A stretch of DNA of 64,000 nucleotides from Leptospira haakeii. GTDB taxonomy: Bacteria > Spirochaetota > Leptospiria > Leptospirales > Leptospiraceae. Below the pieces are notes generated by a model, which did no database searches, had not been told where the DNA came from, and saw only the letters and a program-made list of their open reading frames with translations. Below, piece by piece: positions 1 to 8,833 of the stretch. The stretch lies in contig NZ_NPEG01000006.1 in assembly GCF_002812045.1 (NCBI RefSeq), positions 124,001 through 188,000 of the forward strand, read 5' to 3'. Position 1 is the first letter of the stretch. Every line of letters begins with the position of its first letter. The position numbers and the translations under genes are program-made.

Positions 1-2
1 TC

Positions 3-449
3 GTAACGGTGGATCCGCAAGTGTCTCATTTTTTCCAATATGAGAAAGCGACTGTAATGACCCCGAATCATCATGAGGCAGGAAAGGCTCTCGGCAAAAA
101 ATTAGAAACAAATGCAGAAGTAGAAGAAGCAGCCAAGAAGATTGCGGAAAATTTAAATTCTCCTTCTATGATGATCACTCGTGGAGAAAAAGGAATGAGC
201 CTTTATATTTCTTCCGAATCTAAAACCTATCATATTCCTACTGTGGCTAAAGAGGTTTTCGATGTAACTGGAGCAGGTGACACTGTGATCTCAGTTTATA
301 CTTCTTTTTTGGCAGCTGGTTTAGGTGAGTTAGAAGCGGCTATCGTTTCCAATGCAGCGGCAGGAGTAGTGGTAGGTAAACTAGGTGCTGAAACTGTTTC
401 CTTAGAAGAACTTTTAGAAGCTCTGGAGAAAAGAGGAAGTTTTCAGTGA
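3..449 (+). CDS. hldA: D-glycero-beta-D-manno-heptose-7-phosphate kinase, 3' part (5' end outside window)
   Basis: This is the C-terminal part of a PfkB/ribokinase-family sugar kinase that makes heptose-1,7-bisphosphate for the inner core of lipopolysaccharide. The reading frame is open from base 3 and its first residues read VTVDP, typical of the HldE kinase domain, so the true start lies upstream of the window. The PfkB signature DVTGAGDT, whose Asp is the catalytic base, is encoded at about 258-281. The GTG at base 9 is internal, not a start. The next gene supplies the nucleotidyltransferase half; in E. coli the two activities are fused in HldE, here they are separate genes coupled by a 4-bp GTGA overlap. 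Function follows from family and neighbour; a different PfkB sugar kinase is much less likely. Confidence 0.85.
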   Translation, partial: VTVDPQVSHFFQYEKATVMTPNHHEAGKALGKKLETNAEVEEAAKKIAENLNSPSMMITRGEKGMSLYISSESKTYHIPTVAKEVFDVTGAGDTVISVYTSFLAAGLGELEAAIVSNAAAGVVVGKLGAETVSLEELLEALEKRGSFQ

Positions 450-940
450 AGTCTTCTTTCTCTTCTTGTATTGAGAAAATTATTCCTTTTCACGAAGCTA
501 AGAATGTTTCACAAAAGGTCCGTTCTAGCCAAAAAATCGTTTTTACCAATGGTGTATTCGATCTAGTTCATAAAGGACATCTTACTTATCTCTCTCAAGC
601 GAGGGACTTGGGTGATGTTCTTTGGATTGGGATCAATTCAGATTCATCCGTCAAAAGATTAAAAGGTCCCGAACGTCCTGTAAATCCGGAAGAAGATCGG
701 GCACTTCTTCTTTCCTGCCTTTCCTTTGTGGATTATATCAGTGTGTTTTCGGAAGACACTCCTTTGGAACTGATCTCTCAGATAGCACCTCATATTCACG
801 TAAAAGGGGGAGATTATGATCTGGAAGCTCTTCCTGAGACTCCACTTGTCCGCAAATTAGGTGGAGAAGTTAAAATTCTACCCTTTGTTCCCGGATTTTC
901 CAGTACGGATCTGATCCGCCGCATTCGGCAAAAACCCTAG
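446..940 (+). CDS. hldC: D-glycero-beta-D-manno-heptose 1-phosphate adenylyltransferase
   Basis: A 164-residue cytidylyltransferase-like protein that adenylylates heptose-1-phosphate to ADP-heptose. The nucleotide-binding signature TNGVFDLVHKGH (GxFDxxHxGH) lies near residues 34-45, and the second signature FSSTDLI is near the C terminus. The length equals the C-terminal domain of E. coli HldE. The GTG start overlaps the kinase stop codon by 4 bp, which implies translational coupling. Known as RfaE2/HldC in species with split genes. It is followed by pyrG and kdsA, whose products (CTP and KDO-8-phosphate) also feed lipopolysaccharide core assembly, so the neighbourhood is functionally coherent. 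Confidence 0.9.
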   Translation: MKSSFSSCIEKIIPFHEAKNVSQKVRSSQKIVFTNGVFDLVHKGHLTYLSQARDLGDVLWIGINSDSSVKRLKGPERPVNPEEDRALLLSCLSFVDYISVFSEDTPLELISQIAPHIHVKGGDYDLEALPETPLVRKLGGEVKILPFVPGFSSTDLIRRIRQKP

Positions 941-1021
941 ATTTACTTCTCAATTCTACGAAATTCCGAGTTGGATTTTCCGAGACTGAAGAAAACTCTG
1001 TTCAGCAGGTAGGAGTTCGGT

Positions 1022-2638
1022 TTGTCCAAAACTAAATTTATTTTCGTGACCGGAGGTGTTTGTTCCTCCCTTGGTAAGGGTGTATCCGCTGCAGCCCTTG
1101 GATGCCTTTTGGAAAGTAGGGGTTACACCGTTTCTCTTCAAAAAATGGATCCTTATATCAATATTGATCCCGGGACCATGAGCCCGTACCAGCACGGTGA
1201 AGTGTATGTGACCGAAGATGGCGCAGAAACTGATTTGGATCTTGGATATTACGAAAGATTTACCAAGTCCAAGTTTACTCGTAAGAATTCGGTCTCCACA
1301 GGACAAATTTATAATACCGTAATCCAAAGAGAAAGAAAAGGGGATTATCTGGGAAGAACAGTCCAGGTTGTTCCTCATATCACTAATGAGATCCGAAATA
1401 GGATCTATACTCTTGCAAGAGAAAATGCAACTGACTTTGTGATCGTCGAGATCGGTGGAACAGTGGGAGACATTGAGTCCATTCCATTCTTAGAAGCGAT
1501 CCGTCAGATGAGATACGAGCACGGTCCTTCTCAAGTTTTATTTATCCATGTTACTTTAGTTCCTACCATCACAGTAGCAGGGGAAGCAAAAACAAAACCG
1601 ACTCAACACTCTGTTAAAGAACTTTTGGCGTTAGGGATCCAACCGGATATTTTGATCTGTCGTGTGAACCAACCTATGCCAAAGGAAATGAAAGGGAAAA
1701 TTTCCTCCTTCTGTAACGTTAAAGAAGAAAATGTAATCTCTGCTTCCGATATCAGTACTTCCATTTACGAAATTCCTAAAATGTATAAAGAAGAAAAATT
1801 GGATCAAGTTGTTCTAAAAACATTAGGGCTGGAACTTGGAAAATCTAATTTTACGGAATGGGAGAAGATCATAAAAAGTCTTCACTCCGCAAAACAAACC
1901 GTACAAATAGCAGTGGTTGGAAAGTATATTTCTCTTCATGATGCATATCGTTCCGTTTACGAAAGTTTATCCCATGGTGGAATTGCGAACGAAGCAAACG
2001 TAGAATTTATAAAAGTAGATCCTGAAAAACTGGATAAAACGAATGTGAAGGATGTTTTAAAATCAGCACATGGTGTTTTAGTTCCAGGTGGATTCGGGGA
2101 CAGAGGGATCGAAGGTAAGATCGCGGCAATCCAATATGCAAGAACCAAAGGAATTCCATTCTTCGGGATTTGTTTAGGTATGCAATGTGCAGTGATCGAA
2201 TACGCAAGAAATGTCCTTGGCCTAAAAGATGCAAACTCTACTGAGTTCAGACCTGACTCTCCAGATCCAGTAATCTCCCTTATTGAAGAGCAGATGGATA
2301 TTGATCAGATGGGTGGAACTATGCGTTTAGGTTCTTATCCTTGTAAGATTAAAAAGAACACTTTGGCCTTTTCTGAATATAAACAAGAGCTGATCTATGA
2401 GAGACATAGACATAGATTCGAGTTTACCAACAAATACAAACAAAGATTCGAAGAGAAAGGAATGATCCTTTCTGGTATTTCTCCGGATGAAAACCTGATT
2501 GAAATTGTAGAAATTCCGGAACATCCTTGGTTTATAGGCGTTCAGTTCCATCCTGAATTCACTGGAAAACCTACAAAACCGCATCCATTATTTGCCGGAT
2601 TTATCCGTGCTGCGGTCAAATTTGCAAGGAAGGCATAA
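1022..2638 (+). CDS. pyrG: CTP synthase (glutamine hydrolysing)
   Basis: A 538-residue CTP synthase, the usual length. The N-terminal synthetase domain begins with [13 protein letters not shown] (P-loop) and includes the [12 protein letters not shown] region. The C-terminal class I glutamine amidotransferase domain carries the nucleophile Cys in FGICLGMQ and the His-Glu pair in FHPEF. The enzyme converts UTP to CTP in the cytoplasm; CTP is needed to activate KDO for lipid A. The start is a TTG, preceded by a GTAGGAG Shine-Dalgarno-like stretch. The 81 bp upstream after hldC hold no gene. The stop overlaps the kdsA ATG by one base. Confidence 0.97.
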   Translation: MSKTKFIFVTGGVCSSLGKGVSAAALGCLLESRGYTVSLQKMDPYINIDPGTMSPYQHGEVYVTEDGAETDLDLGYYERFTKSKFTRKNSVSTGQIYNTVIQRERKGDYLGRTVQVVPHITNEIRNRIYTLARENATDFVIVEIGGTVGDIESIPFLEAIRQMRYEHGPSQVLFIHVTLVPTITVAGEAKTKPTQHSVKELLALGIQPDILICRVNQPMPKEMKGKISSFCNVKEENVISASDISTSIYEIPKMYKEEKLDQVVLKTLGLELGKSNFTEWEKIIKSLHSAKQTVQIAVVGKYISLHDAYRSVYESLSHGGIANEANVEFIKVDPEKLDKTNVKDVLKSAHGVLVPGGFGDRGIEGKIAAIQYARTKGIPFFGICLGMQCAVIEYARNVLGLKDANSTEFRPDSPDPVISLIEEQMDIDQMGGTMRLGSYPCKIKKNTLAFSEYKQELIYERHRHRFEFTNKYKQRFEEKGMILSGISPDENLIEIVEIPEHPWFIGVQFHPEFTGKPTKPHPLFAGFIRAAVKFARKA

Positions 2639-3489
2639 TGAGCGATAAAACTGCCCAAGAAAGGGATTTTTTAAGCGGTAAGAAGATAGGAGGAAAGAAT
2701 CCATTCTTCCTGATCGCAGGTCCTTGTGTGATGGAAAATAGAGACTTACTCGAAAAAGTCTGCGCAGAGATGTTAGAGATCACCACAGAACTCGGCATCC
2801 CTTATGTTTTCAAAAGTAGTTTCGACAAAGCAAATCGTTCTTCTGTTTCTTCTTATAGAGGCCCAGGACTTACGGAAGGGATCAAACACTTAGAACATAT
2901 TAAGAAAAAATTTAATGTTCCTGTGTTAACTGATATCCATGAGACAACTCAAGTTGGTCCTCTCGCAGATGTGATCGATATGTATCAAATCCCGGCATTC
3001 TTAAGCAGACAAACTGACTTGATCGCAGAATCCGCTAAAACCGGAAAATGGGTGAATGTCAAAAAAGGACAATTTTTAGCTCCTTCTGATTGTAGACATA
3101 TCAAAACTAAAATCCAAGAATCCGGTTCCGAAAAGTATATGGTTACCGAAAGAGGGACCACATTCGGTTACGGGAATTTGGTATTCGACGGAAGAACTGT
3201 CCCTATATTACATAGTTATGATATTCCAGTGGTATTCGATGCTACTCACTCCGCACAATTGCCTGGAGCAGCCGGAAATATTACAGGAGGACAAAGAGAA
3301 TATATCCCAAGTATGACAAGAAGTGCCGTAGCTCTCGGGATAGAAGGTATCTTTATGGAAGTGCACCCTGATCCTGCAAAGGCACTTTCTGACGCTACCA
3401 CTCAGTATCCTCTTTCTGAAATTAAATCCTTATTAAAGGAATTGGTCGGTTTAGACCGTTACGTAAAACAGGAAATCCTAAACCGCTAA
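2638..3489 (+). CDS. kdsA: 3-deoxy-8-phosphooctulonate synthase (KDO-8-P synthase)
   Basis: A 283-residue class I DAHP-synthase-family aldolase condensing phosphoenolpyruvate with arabinose-5-phosphate to KDO-8-phosphate. Visible family motifs are IAGPCVMEN near residue 22, the VLTDIHE stretch, LSRQTDL, NVKKGQF and FDATHSAQLPG. The length matches the family. The ATG overlaps the pyrG stop (TAATG). Unlike many Gram-negatives, no kdsC phosphatase gene lies between kdsA and lptC; KDO-8-P phosphatase must be encoded elsewhere or be supplied by another HAD enzyme (inference). Confidence 0.96.
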   Translation: MSDKTAQERDFLSGKKIGGKNPFFLIAGPCVMENRDLLEKVCAEMLEITTELGIPYVFKSSFDKANRSSVSSYRGPGLTEGIKHLEHIKKKFNVPVLTDIHETTQVGPLADVIDMYQIPAFLSRQTDLIAESAKTGKWVNVKKGQFLAPSDCRHIKTKIQESGSEKYMVTERGTTFGYGNLVFDGRTVPILHSYDIPVVFDATHSAQLPGAAGNITGGQREYIPSMTRSAVALGIEGIFMEVHPDPAKALSDATTQYPLSEIKSLLKELVGLDRYVKQEILNR

Positions 3490-3500
3490 TCGATATAGCC

Positions 3501-4130
3501 TTGTATTCCCGCATACTCACTCTACTCAAAATAGACCCGGAAACCGCTAGAAAATACGGTCCGGGGCTTGGAGTAGGACTAGCGATTTTATTCCTAGTTC
3601 TTTTCTTCTATTCCGGTGGAAAATCGGATGCTAAATACACTCGTGTAGAAGAAGAAAAAGAAAAGGGCTCCACTGTTTCTTTCAAAAATTTTGCAAAAGA
3701 CCAATATGATGGGAACGGAACCATATTATGGAAATTGAAAGCGGAAGAAGCATATCTTTACGCTGACGAAAAAAGATACGTTCTGTATGGGATCAATTTC
3801 GACCAATATGAGGATGGAAAGTTCAAGTCCAGGCTTACCGGAGAGAAGGGAGAGATCAATCAGGTCAAAAAGTTGATGAAACTCACCGGAAATATCCTTC
3901 TTAAAACGGAAGAACATAGGACCCTGAGAGCAAAATCATTGGATTATAATGATGAAACTAAAGAACTCAGTTCCAATGAGGAAGTTGTGATAGATGCAAA
4001 TGGAACTCATATTAGAGGAGTCGGTCTTAGAGCGGACAAAGATCTGAACAAGTTCACAATTTTAAGACCGAGTGCGATCACACAAGGCGGCTCTAATCCT
4101 CTCAATTCTTCTTCACCTAAAGAAAAATGA
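3501..4130 (+). CDS. lptC: LptC-like lipopolysaccharide export protein
   Basis: A 209-residue protein with one N-terminal membrane segment (about residues 24-41) and a periplasmic beta-rich domain of the LptC/YrbK type. In the Lpt bridge LptC takes lipopolysaccharide from the LptBFG transporter and passes it to LptA. Sequence similarity is weak to the eye; the call rests on the anchor plus OstA-like domain architecture and on the position directly before lptA and lptB. The TTG start at 3501 lies 11 bases after kdsA; no other start fits the membrane segment better. The last four bases overlap the start of lptA. Confidence 0.75.
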   Translation: MYSRILTLLKIDPETARKYGPGLGVGLAILFLVLFFYSGGKSDAKYTRVEEEKEKGSTVSFKNFAKDQYDGNGTILWKLKAEEAYLYADEKRYVLYGINFDQYEDGKFKSRLTGEKGEINQVKKLMKLTGNILLKTEEHRTLRAKSLDYNDETKELSSNEEVVIDANGTHIRGVGLRADKDLNKFTILRPSAITQGGSNPLNSSSPKEK

Positions 4131-5458
4131 AACGTATCCTAGTTCTATTCTATCTATTATTTTTTCTCCCAATACATTTGGGATCTCACTCTAGACCTCC
4201 GCTTTTATTTTCAGCGGAAACATTAGATCCAAAAAGTTTCCAGGGAATCGGAGAAGCAGATCCAAAGCGTAAGGAAAGTTTTCCTACATTTTGGGGAGCA
4301 AACGCATTAACTCAAGAAGATAGAGAAGTCCAAGGCCTCAAAGTTACAATATTCAGTTTAGAGGGTGGAGCCTGGATCCAGCATAAAAAAGTTAAATTGG
4401 GCGCAAACCGGATCGAGGTTTTCGGAAAAGAAGCCTATAAGGCTTTTTTAAAGAACGGTGTACATATAGAAGACCAGGAAAACGGAACGGTGATGAGAGC
4501 AGGTGTAGGAGAATATGATAAATACTCCGAAATGGTCTATATCAAAGAAAGGCCAAGGCTTAGTTTCCGGGATAAAACCGGCAAAACCACAGTTATATCT
4601 GCAAAACAAATTGATAGAGAATTAAGTACTAAGATCACTAAATTACATGGTGGAGTGATCGTAAATCATCCCGAAGTTACTATATTTTGTGCGGAAGCGG
4701 TTTTTAAAGAATCAGAACATTTGATCACTACTGATCCTAACCCGATCTTAATTTCCAAGAACAGATACCTGAGTGGAAAAAAATTATCCTTCTACACAAA
4801 TGAAAGCAGGATACTTTTAGAAGAAAACACTGTACTATTCCAATCTTCTGAAGAGACCAAAAAAGATCCGGAAGGAAATGAGAAAAAACAAACGGTTCTC
4901 ACCATCCTAAAAGGGGATAAAATAGAAAGTCGCCCGAACGAAGAAAATGACCGGACGGTTATGATCAGTGGAAATGCAACAGTCTTAAGAAAGGATATGA
5001 AAATCACTTCAGATAATATTGAATCAGTAGGAAGAGATTCTCATATCATCAAGGCTAGAAAGAATATAAAAGTGCATGATAGAGAGAATAATCTTCTTCT
5101 TTCGGGTAACGTATTCGATTATTTTAGGAATGAGAACTATCTTCACCTAACTGATGAAGGTAAAATGGAATTTTTAGACAAAAATTCCGATCAGGTAACA
5201 AGCACAATCACTGCTCAAGAGTTTGAACGTTTCTTGGACCAAAAAGAAACAGTGATCCGAGGAAATATCTGGATCAAATCCAAGTCCACAGAGGCGCAGG
5301 GAGAATACGCCACTTATTTTGAAAACGACGAATCCGTACTTTTAGAAGGAAATCCTAGGATTAATCGAAGTGGTAAGATCCTAAGAGCAGGAAAAATCGT
5401 CTTTTATCCAAGAGAAGGAAGATCAATTCTGACAGAAGGAGTCCATTTAGGAAATTAG
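4127..5458 (+). CDS. lptA: LptA/OstA-like periplasmic LPS transport protein, enlarged
   Basis: A 443-residue secreted protein with a signal peptide (about residues 1-21, KR followed by a hydrophobic core). The rest consists of repeating beta-rich segments with the OstA pattern: hydrophobic strand, Gly-Asn/Gly-Gly turn, hydrophobic strand (for example LHGGVIV, ISGNATVL, LSGNVFDY, IRGNIWI, LEGNPRIN). LptA forms the periplasmic beta-jellyroll bridge for lipopolysaccharide. Escherichia coli LptA is about 185 residues, so this protein is more than twice as long and probably contains at least two jellyrolls. It lies between lptC and lptB, which supports the role. It overlaps lptC by 4 bp. Confidence 0.75.
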   Translation: MKRILVLFYLLFFLPIHLGSHSRPPLLFSAETLDPKSFQGIGEADPKRKESFPTFWGANALTQEDREVQGLKVTIFSLEGGAWIQHKKVKLGANRIEVFGKEAYKAFLKNGVHIEDQENGTVMRAGVGEYDKYSEMVYIKERPRLSFRDKTGKTTVISAKQIDRELSTKITKLHGGVIVNHPEVTIFCAEAVFKESEHLITTDPNPILISKNRYLSGKKLSFYTNESRILLEENTVLFQSSEETKKDPEGNEKKQTVLTILKGDKIESRPNEENDRTVMISGNATVLRKDMKITSDNIESVGRDSHIIKARKNIKVHDRENNLLLSGNVFDYFRNENYLHLTDEGKMEFLDKNSDQVTSTITAQEFERFLDQKETVIRGNIWIKSKSTEAQGEYATYFENDESVLLEGNPRINRSGKILRAGKIVFYPREGRSILTEGVHLGN

Positions 5459-5467
5459 GCTTACATA

Positions 5468-6193
5468 ATGGGACAAAGGATCCGGTGCCAAAACTTAATC
5501 AAAATATACAATAAGCGTAAGGTTGTAGATGGAGTCAGTTTCGATGTTCGCAAAGGAGAAGTAGTAGGTCTACTAGGCCCGAACGGTGCCGGAAAAACTA
5601 CTTCCTTCTATATGTCTGTCGGTTTCGTAAAACCGGATTCGGGTCATGTATTCATAGACGACCAAGACGTAACGGAAGCTCCAATGCACACTAGAGCAAA
5701 ACTTGGAGTAGGTTATCTTGCACAAGAAGCTTCTATCTTCAGAAAACTTACAGTCGCAGAAAATTTAGAAGCCATCTTAGAAACTCTGAACATTCCCAGA
5801 TCAGAAATCATTCGCAGAAGAGACGAACTACTGTTAGAATTACAAATTATGCGAGTCGCTAACCAAAAAGGTTTTACTCTTTCCGGCGGGGAAAGAAGAA
5901 GATGCGAAATCGCTAGAGCCTTAGTCACAAATCCGGATTTTATCCTTCTTGACGAGCCGTTCGCAGGGGTTGACCCTATAGCTGTTAAAGATATTCAAAC
6001 TGTTATAAATAGTTTAAAGAAGAAGGGACTAGGCATCTTAATCACCGACCATAATGTTCGAGAAACATTAAAGATCACGGATAGAGCATATATCATGCAT
6101 AGCGGTCGGATACTAATTGCGGGAACTCCTAAAGAACTCGTGAACGATAAAGAAGCGAAGAGAATGTATCTAGGAGAGGACTTCAAGCTGTGA
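5468..6193 (+). CDS. lptB: LPS export ABC transporter ATP-binding protein
   Basis: A 241-residue ABC ATPase of the LptB subfamily. Walker A GPNGAGKTT is near residue 38, the signature LSGGERRR near 138, and Walker B FILLDEPFAGVDP near 158; the switch His is in LITDHNVRET. LptB powers LptFG in extracting lipopolysaccharide from the inner membrane; lptF and lptG are not in this window. Start ATG 9 bp after lptA. The end overlaps the rpoN GTG by 4 bp, the same lptB-rpoN adjacency seen in many proteobacteria. Confidence 0.96.
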   Translation: MGQRIRCQNLIKIYNKRKVVDGVSFDVRKGEVVGLLGPNGAGKTTSFYMSVGFVKPDSGHVFIDDQDVTEAPMHTRAKLGVGYLAQEASIFRKLTVAENLEAILETLNIPRSEIIRRRDELLLELQIMRVANQKGFTLSGGERRRCEIARALVTNPDFILLDEPFAGVDPIAVKDIQTVINSLKKKGLGILITDHNVRETLKITDRAYIMHSGRILIAGTPKELVNDKEAKRMYLGEDFKL

Positions 6194-7626
6194 ATCTGAA
6201 CCATCAGTTAGTACAGAAGCAGACACAGAAGCTTGTCATGACGCAGGATTTGCGTCAGTCGATAGAGCTTTTGCCTTTGTCTACTTTGGAACTCGCTGAT
6301 AGGATCAGTGCCGAACTGATTGAAAATCCGATGCTAGAAGAAGAGCCCGGCTCTGAAAGAAGTAAAAGCCCGGAACTTTATTCAGTAGATGATTTAAAAA
6401 GAAAAGAGAAGAACGACTTTCTTAAAAACTCGGATCAGGGTTGGCAGGATTCTTTCAGTTTAGACAAACCTCAGTATCGAGGCACAGATGCTTCTGACAG
6501 AAACCAAAAATACATCGAATCATCTCCGAATACTCAATCACTTTCAGATCATTTACTCTGGCAACTTAGGATCTCTTCCTTAAAAGGAAAAGAAATGGAG
6601 ATCGCGGAAATTTTGATCTCTATGCTGGACGATAGAGGGTTTATTTCACAAACCCAAACGGAACTTGCCACTGAAATAGGAGTTTCCGCCAAAACGATCA
6701 AAAAAGTTTTAGAACAGATCCATCAATTAGATCCACTTGGAATAGGTGCCGGAAGCATTCAGGAAACATTATATATCCAAGCAAAGATCCTAAAACCGGA
6801 AGATAAAAATTTACACGATCTTATCCAAAACTATCTAAAAGATCTGGAAAAACTGGATTATAAGGGGATCTCAAAGAAGATGGGTCTTCCTGTAGAATCC
6901 ATAGAGGCAATGGCTGCCGAGATCAAAAAACTGGAGCCGTTCCCCGCAACATTATACACTCCTCAAAAACCGGATTATATTGTTCCAGACGTTATTATCA
7001 GGGAAATAGAAGGTGAGTTTAGTATATTACTAAATGATGAGTGGCTTCCTAAATTAAAAATCAATAAAGAATACAAAGGAATGCTCAAAAAAGGAGCCGG
7101 TGCTAAGGATTCCGACAAGGAGTATATCTCCACAAAACTAAATTCTGCAGAATGGTTAATCCGATCAGTAAACCAAAGAAGACAAACCTTGTATAGAGTT
7201 GTCTCAGCAATTATAGAACTACAAACCGAATTTTTTCGCAAGGGAGTGAGATTTTTAAAACCTCTTACTCTGAAAGATATCGCAGAAAGATTGGACCTTC
7301 ACGAATCCACAGTCTCTCGTATCACTTCTAATAAGTATGTACAAACTTCCTGGGGAATTTTAGAATTAAAATGGTTTTTCTCTTCCGGATTAAAATCCAA
7401 AAGTTCCGAAGGTGGAATGGAATCATCTAAAACAATTCATGATATTATACGTAATCTAGTAAAAGAAGAAGATCCCGAAAACCCATTATCCGATCAGGAC
7501 ATAGTGGAAAAAATAGAAAGTAAAGGGATAGAGATCGCCAGAAGAACTGTGGCAAAGTACCGAAAAATACTGAAAATTCTACCGTCAAACCAAAGAAAAA
7601 AAGTAAAATCTCTGGAAGCAAGGTAA
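6190..7626 (+). CDS. rpoN: RNA polymerase sigma-54 factor
   Basis: A 478-residue sigma-54. The N-terminal region I is rich in Gln and Leu (QKLVMTQDLRQSIELL, residues about 11-26) and contacts the enhancer-binding protein. An acidic linker follows (about 50-120), then the core-binding domain, and a C-terminal DNA-binding domain. The RpoN box ARRTVAKYR, which reads the -24 promoter element, is near residue 453. GTG start overlapping lptB. The sigma-54-type response regulator about 3 kb downstream (10630-11973) is a candidate activator. Confidence 0.96.
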   Translation: MNLNHQLVQKQTQKLVMTQDLRQSIELLPLSTLELADRISAELIENPMLEEEPGSERSKSPELYSVDDLKRKEKNDFLKNSDQGWQDSFSLDKPQYRGTDASDRNQKYIESSPNTQSLSDHLLWQLRISSLKGKEMEIAEILISMLDDRGFISQTQTELATEIGVSAKTIKKVLEQIHQLDPLGIGAGSIQETLYIQAKILKPEDKNLHDLIQNYLKDLEKLDYKGISKKMGLPVESIEAMAAEIKKLEPFPATLYTPQKPDYIVPDVIIREIEGEFSILLNDEWLPKLKINKEYKGMLKKGAGAKDSDKEYISTKLNSAEWLIRSVNQRRQTLYRVVSAIIELQTEFFRKGVRFLKPLTLKDIAERLDLHESTVSRITSNKYVQTSWGILELKWFFSSGLKSKSSEGGMESSKTIHDIIRNLVKEEDPENPLSDQDIVEKIESKGIEIARRTVAKYRKILKILPSNQRKKVKSLEAR

Positions 7627-7629
7627 CTC

Positions 7630-8592
7630 ATGTCCGTTCCAGGAATCAATGTATCCAATATTCTGAAAGACCATCCTGAATTAGGTTTAAAACTAATCGC
7701 AGGAGAAAACGGACTCCAAAATCGGATCCATAGCTCCGAGATCAATAGGCCCGGTCTTTCACTCACAGGATTTTATGAAAGTTTTGCTCATGATCGTATC
7801 CAAATTTTTGGAAAAGGAGAATGGGCGTATATCACCTCTAAAGAAGGTGAGGATATGGAAAAACTCGCCGCTGATTTTTTCCATTTTCATTTGAATTGTA
7901 TCATATTTACCCATGGAAATGTTCCTCCTCCTATTTTTGTAGAATACTGCGATCGTTTGAATATTCCATTATTAGGTTCGGATGTTTCTACCCATAAATT
8001 CATTACTCTTATCTCTCAAATTTTAGATAGGAGTCTCGCACCTAGAACCATGAGGCATGGAGTTCTGATCGAAGTATTCGGGATTGGGATACTTCTATCC
8101 GGTAAAAGTGGTGTGGGAAAAAGTGAAACAGCTCTTGAACTTATAGAAAGAGGGCACCGTCTAGTCGCCGACGATATGGTCGAGATCAGAAGACTCTCCG
8201 AAAGTTACCTAATCGGAACTTGTTCCGATCTTCTTCGTCACCATATGGAGATAAGAGGATTAGGAATTTTGAATATAAAGGATATATTCGGGATTGGATC
8301 AGTTCGAGATCATAAACTCATAGAATTGATCATTCATCTGGAAGAATGGACTGAAGAAAAAGAATTCGATCGTACTGGGCTTGAAAACAGAACGGAAGAA
8401 GTTCTCGGAGTCAATATTCCTTTGATCAAACTTCCGGTTCGTCCAGGACGAAATATTCCTATCATCGTAGAAACCGCTGCAATGAACCAAAGGTTGAAAA
8501 AACTAGGAAAGAATGCAGCGGCGGAATTCAGCCAAAAACTAAATATTTATCTACAGCAAGGAAAAGTTGAAAGAAATCCACCTCAAAATTAA
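7630..8592 (+). CDS. hprK: HPr kinase/phosphorylase
   Basis: A 320-residue bifunctional enzyme that phosphorylates and dephosphorylates a serine of HPr. The C-terminal kinase domain has Walker A GKSGVGKS near residue 158, the downstream RLVADD stretch, and the HprK signature MEIRGLGILNI near residue 207. The N-terminal regulatory domain (about 1-125) has the family's usual size. The target gene ptsH follows with a 26-bp overlap, so the pair is co-translated. In spirochaetes the pair usually acts in regulation rather than in sugar transport (established for the family); no PTS permease is seen in this window. Confidence 0.96.
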   Translation: MSVPGINVSNILKDHPELGLKLIAGENGLQNRIHSSEINRPGLSLTGFYESFAHDRIQIFGKGEWAYITSKEGEDMEKLAADFFHFHLNCIIFTHGNVPPPIFVEYCDRLNIPLLGSDVSTHKFITLISQILDRSLAPRTMRHGVLIEVFGIGILLSGKSGVGKSETALELIERGHRLVADDMVEIRRLSESYLIGTCSDLLRHHMEIRGLGILNIKDIFGIGSVRDHKLIELIIHLEEWTEEKEFDRTGLENRTEEVLGVNIPLIKLPVRPGRNIPIIVETAAMNQRLKKLGKNAAAEFSQKLNIYLQQGKVERNPPQN

Positions 8593-8833
8593 CGAAAACG
8601 GCGCAGGGATGCATGCCCGTCCCGCCTCTGTCTTTGTGAATTGTGCCGCAAAATATTCCTGTGAAGTCCTGGTCTCCAAAGATGGAGTGGAAGTGAACGG
8701 CAAAAGTATCATGGGACTCATGATGTTGGCATTAGCACCCGGCCAGGAATTTTCCATCAAAACAGAAGGTGTTGGGGAAGAAGAAGCAGCAGATGCATTG
8801 GCCAAACTAGTGGAAGGCGATTTTGCGATATGA
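8567..8833 (+). CDS. ptsH: Phosphocarrier protein HPr
   Basis: An 88-residue HPr. The active-site His16 lies in the motif MHARPAS, and the regulatory serine (Ser47 here, Ser46 in standard numbering) lies in NGKSIMGL, so both the EI-dependent and the HprK-dependent phosphorylation sites are intact. The start is a TTG with AAGG seven bases upstream, inside the 3' end of hprK. The stop overlaps the ATG of the next gene (ATGA). Its position between hprK and a NtrY-like kinase links phosphocarrier state with sigma-54 regulation, as in PTS-Ntr systems (inference). Confidence 0.95.
   Translation: MKEIHLKINENGAGMHARPASVFVNCAAKYSCEVLVSKDGVEVNGKSIMGLMMLALAPGQEFSIKTEGVGEEEAADALAKLVEGDFAI

Noticed and set aside
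956..1378. 140-codon open frame on the minus strand
   Set aside because: Lies antisense to the 5' end of pyrG, a certain gene, and has no domain pattern or ribosome binding site.
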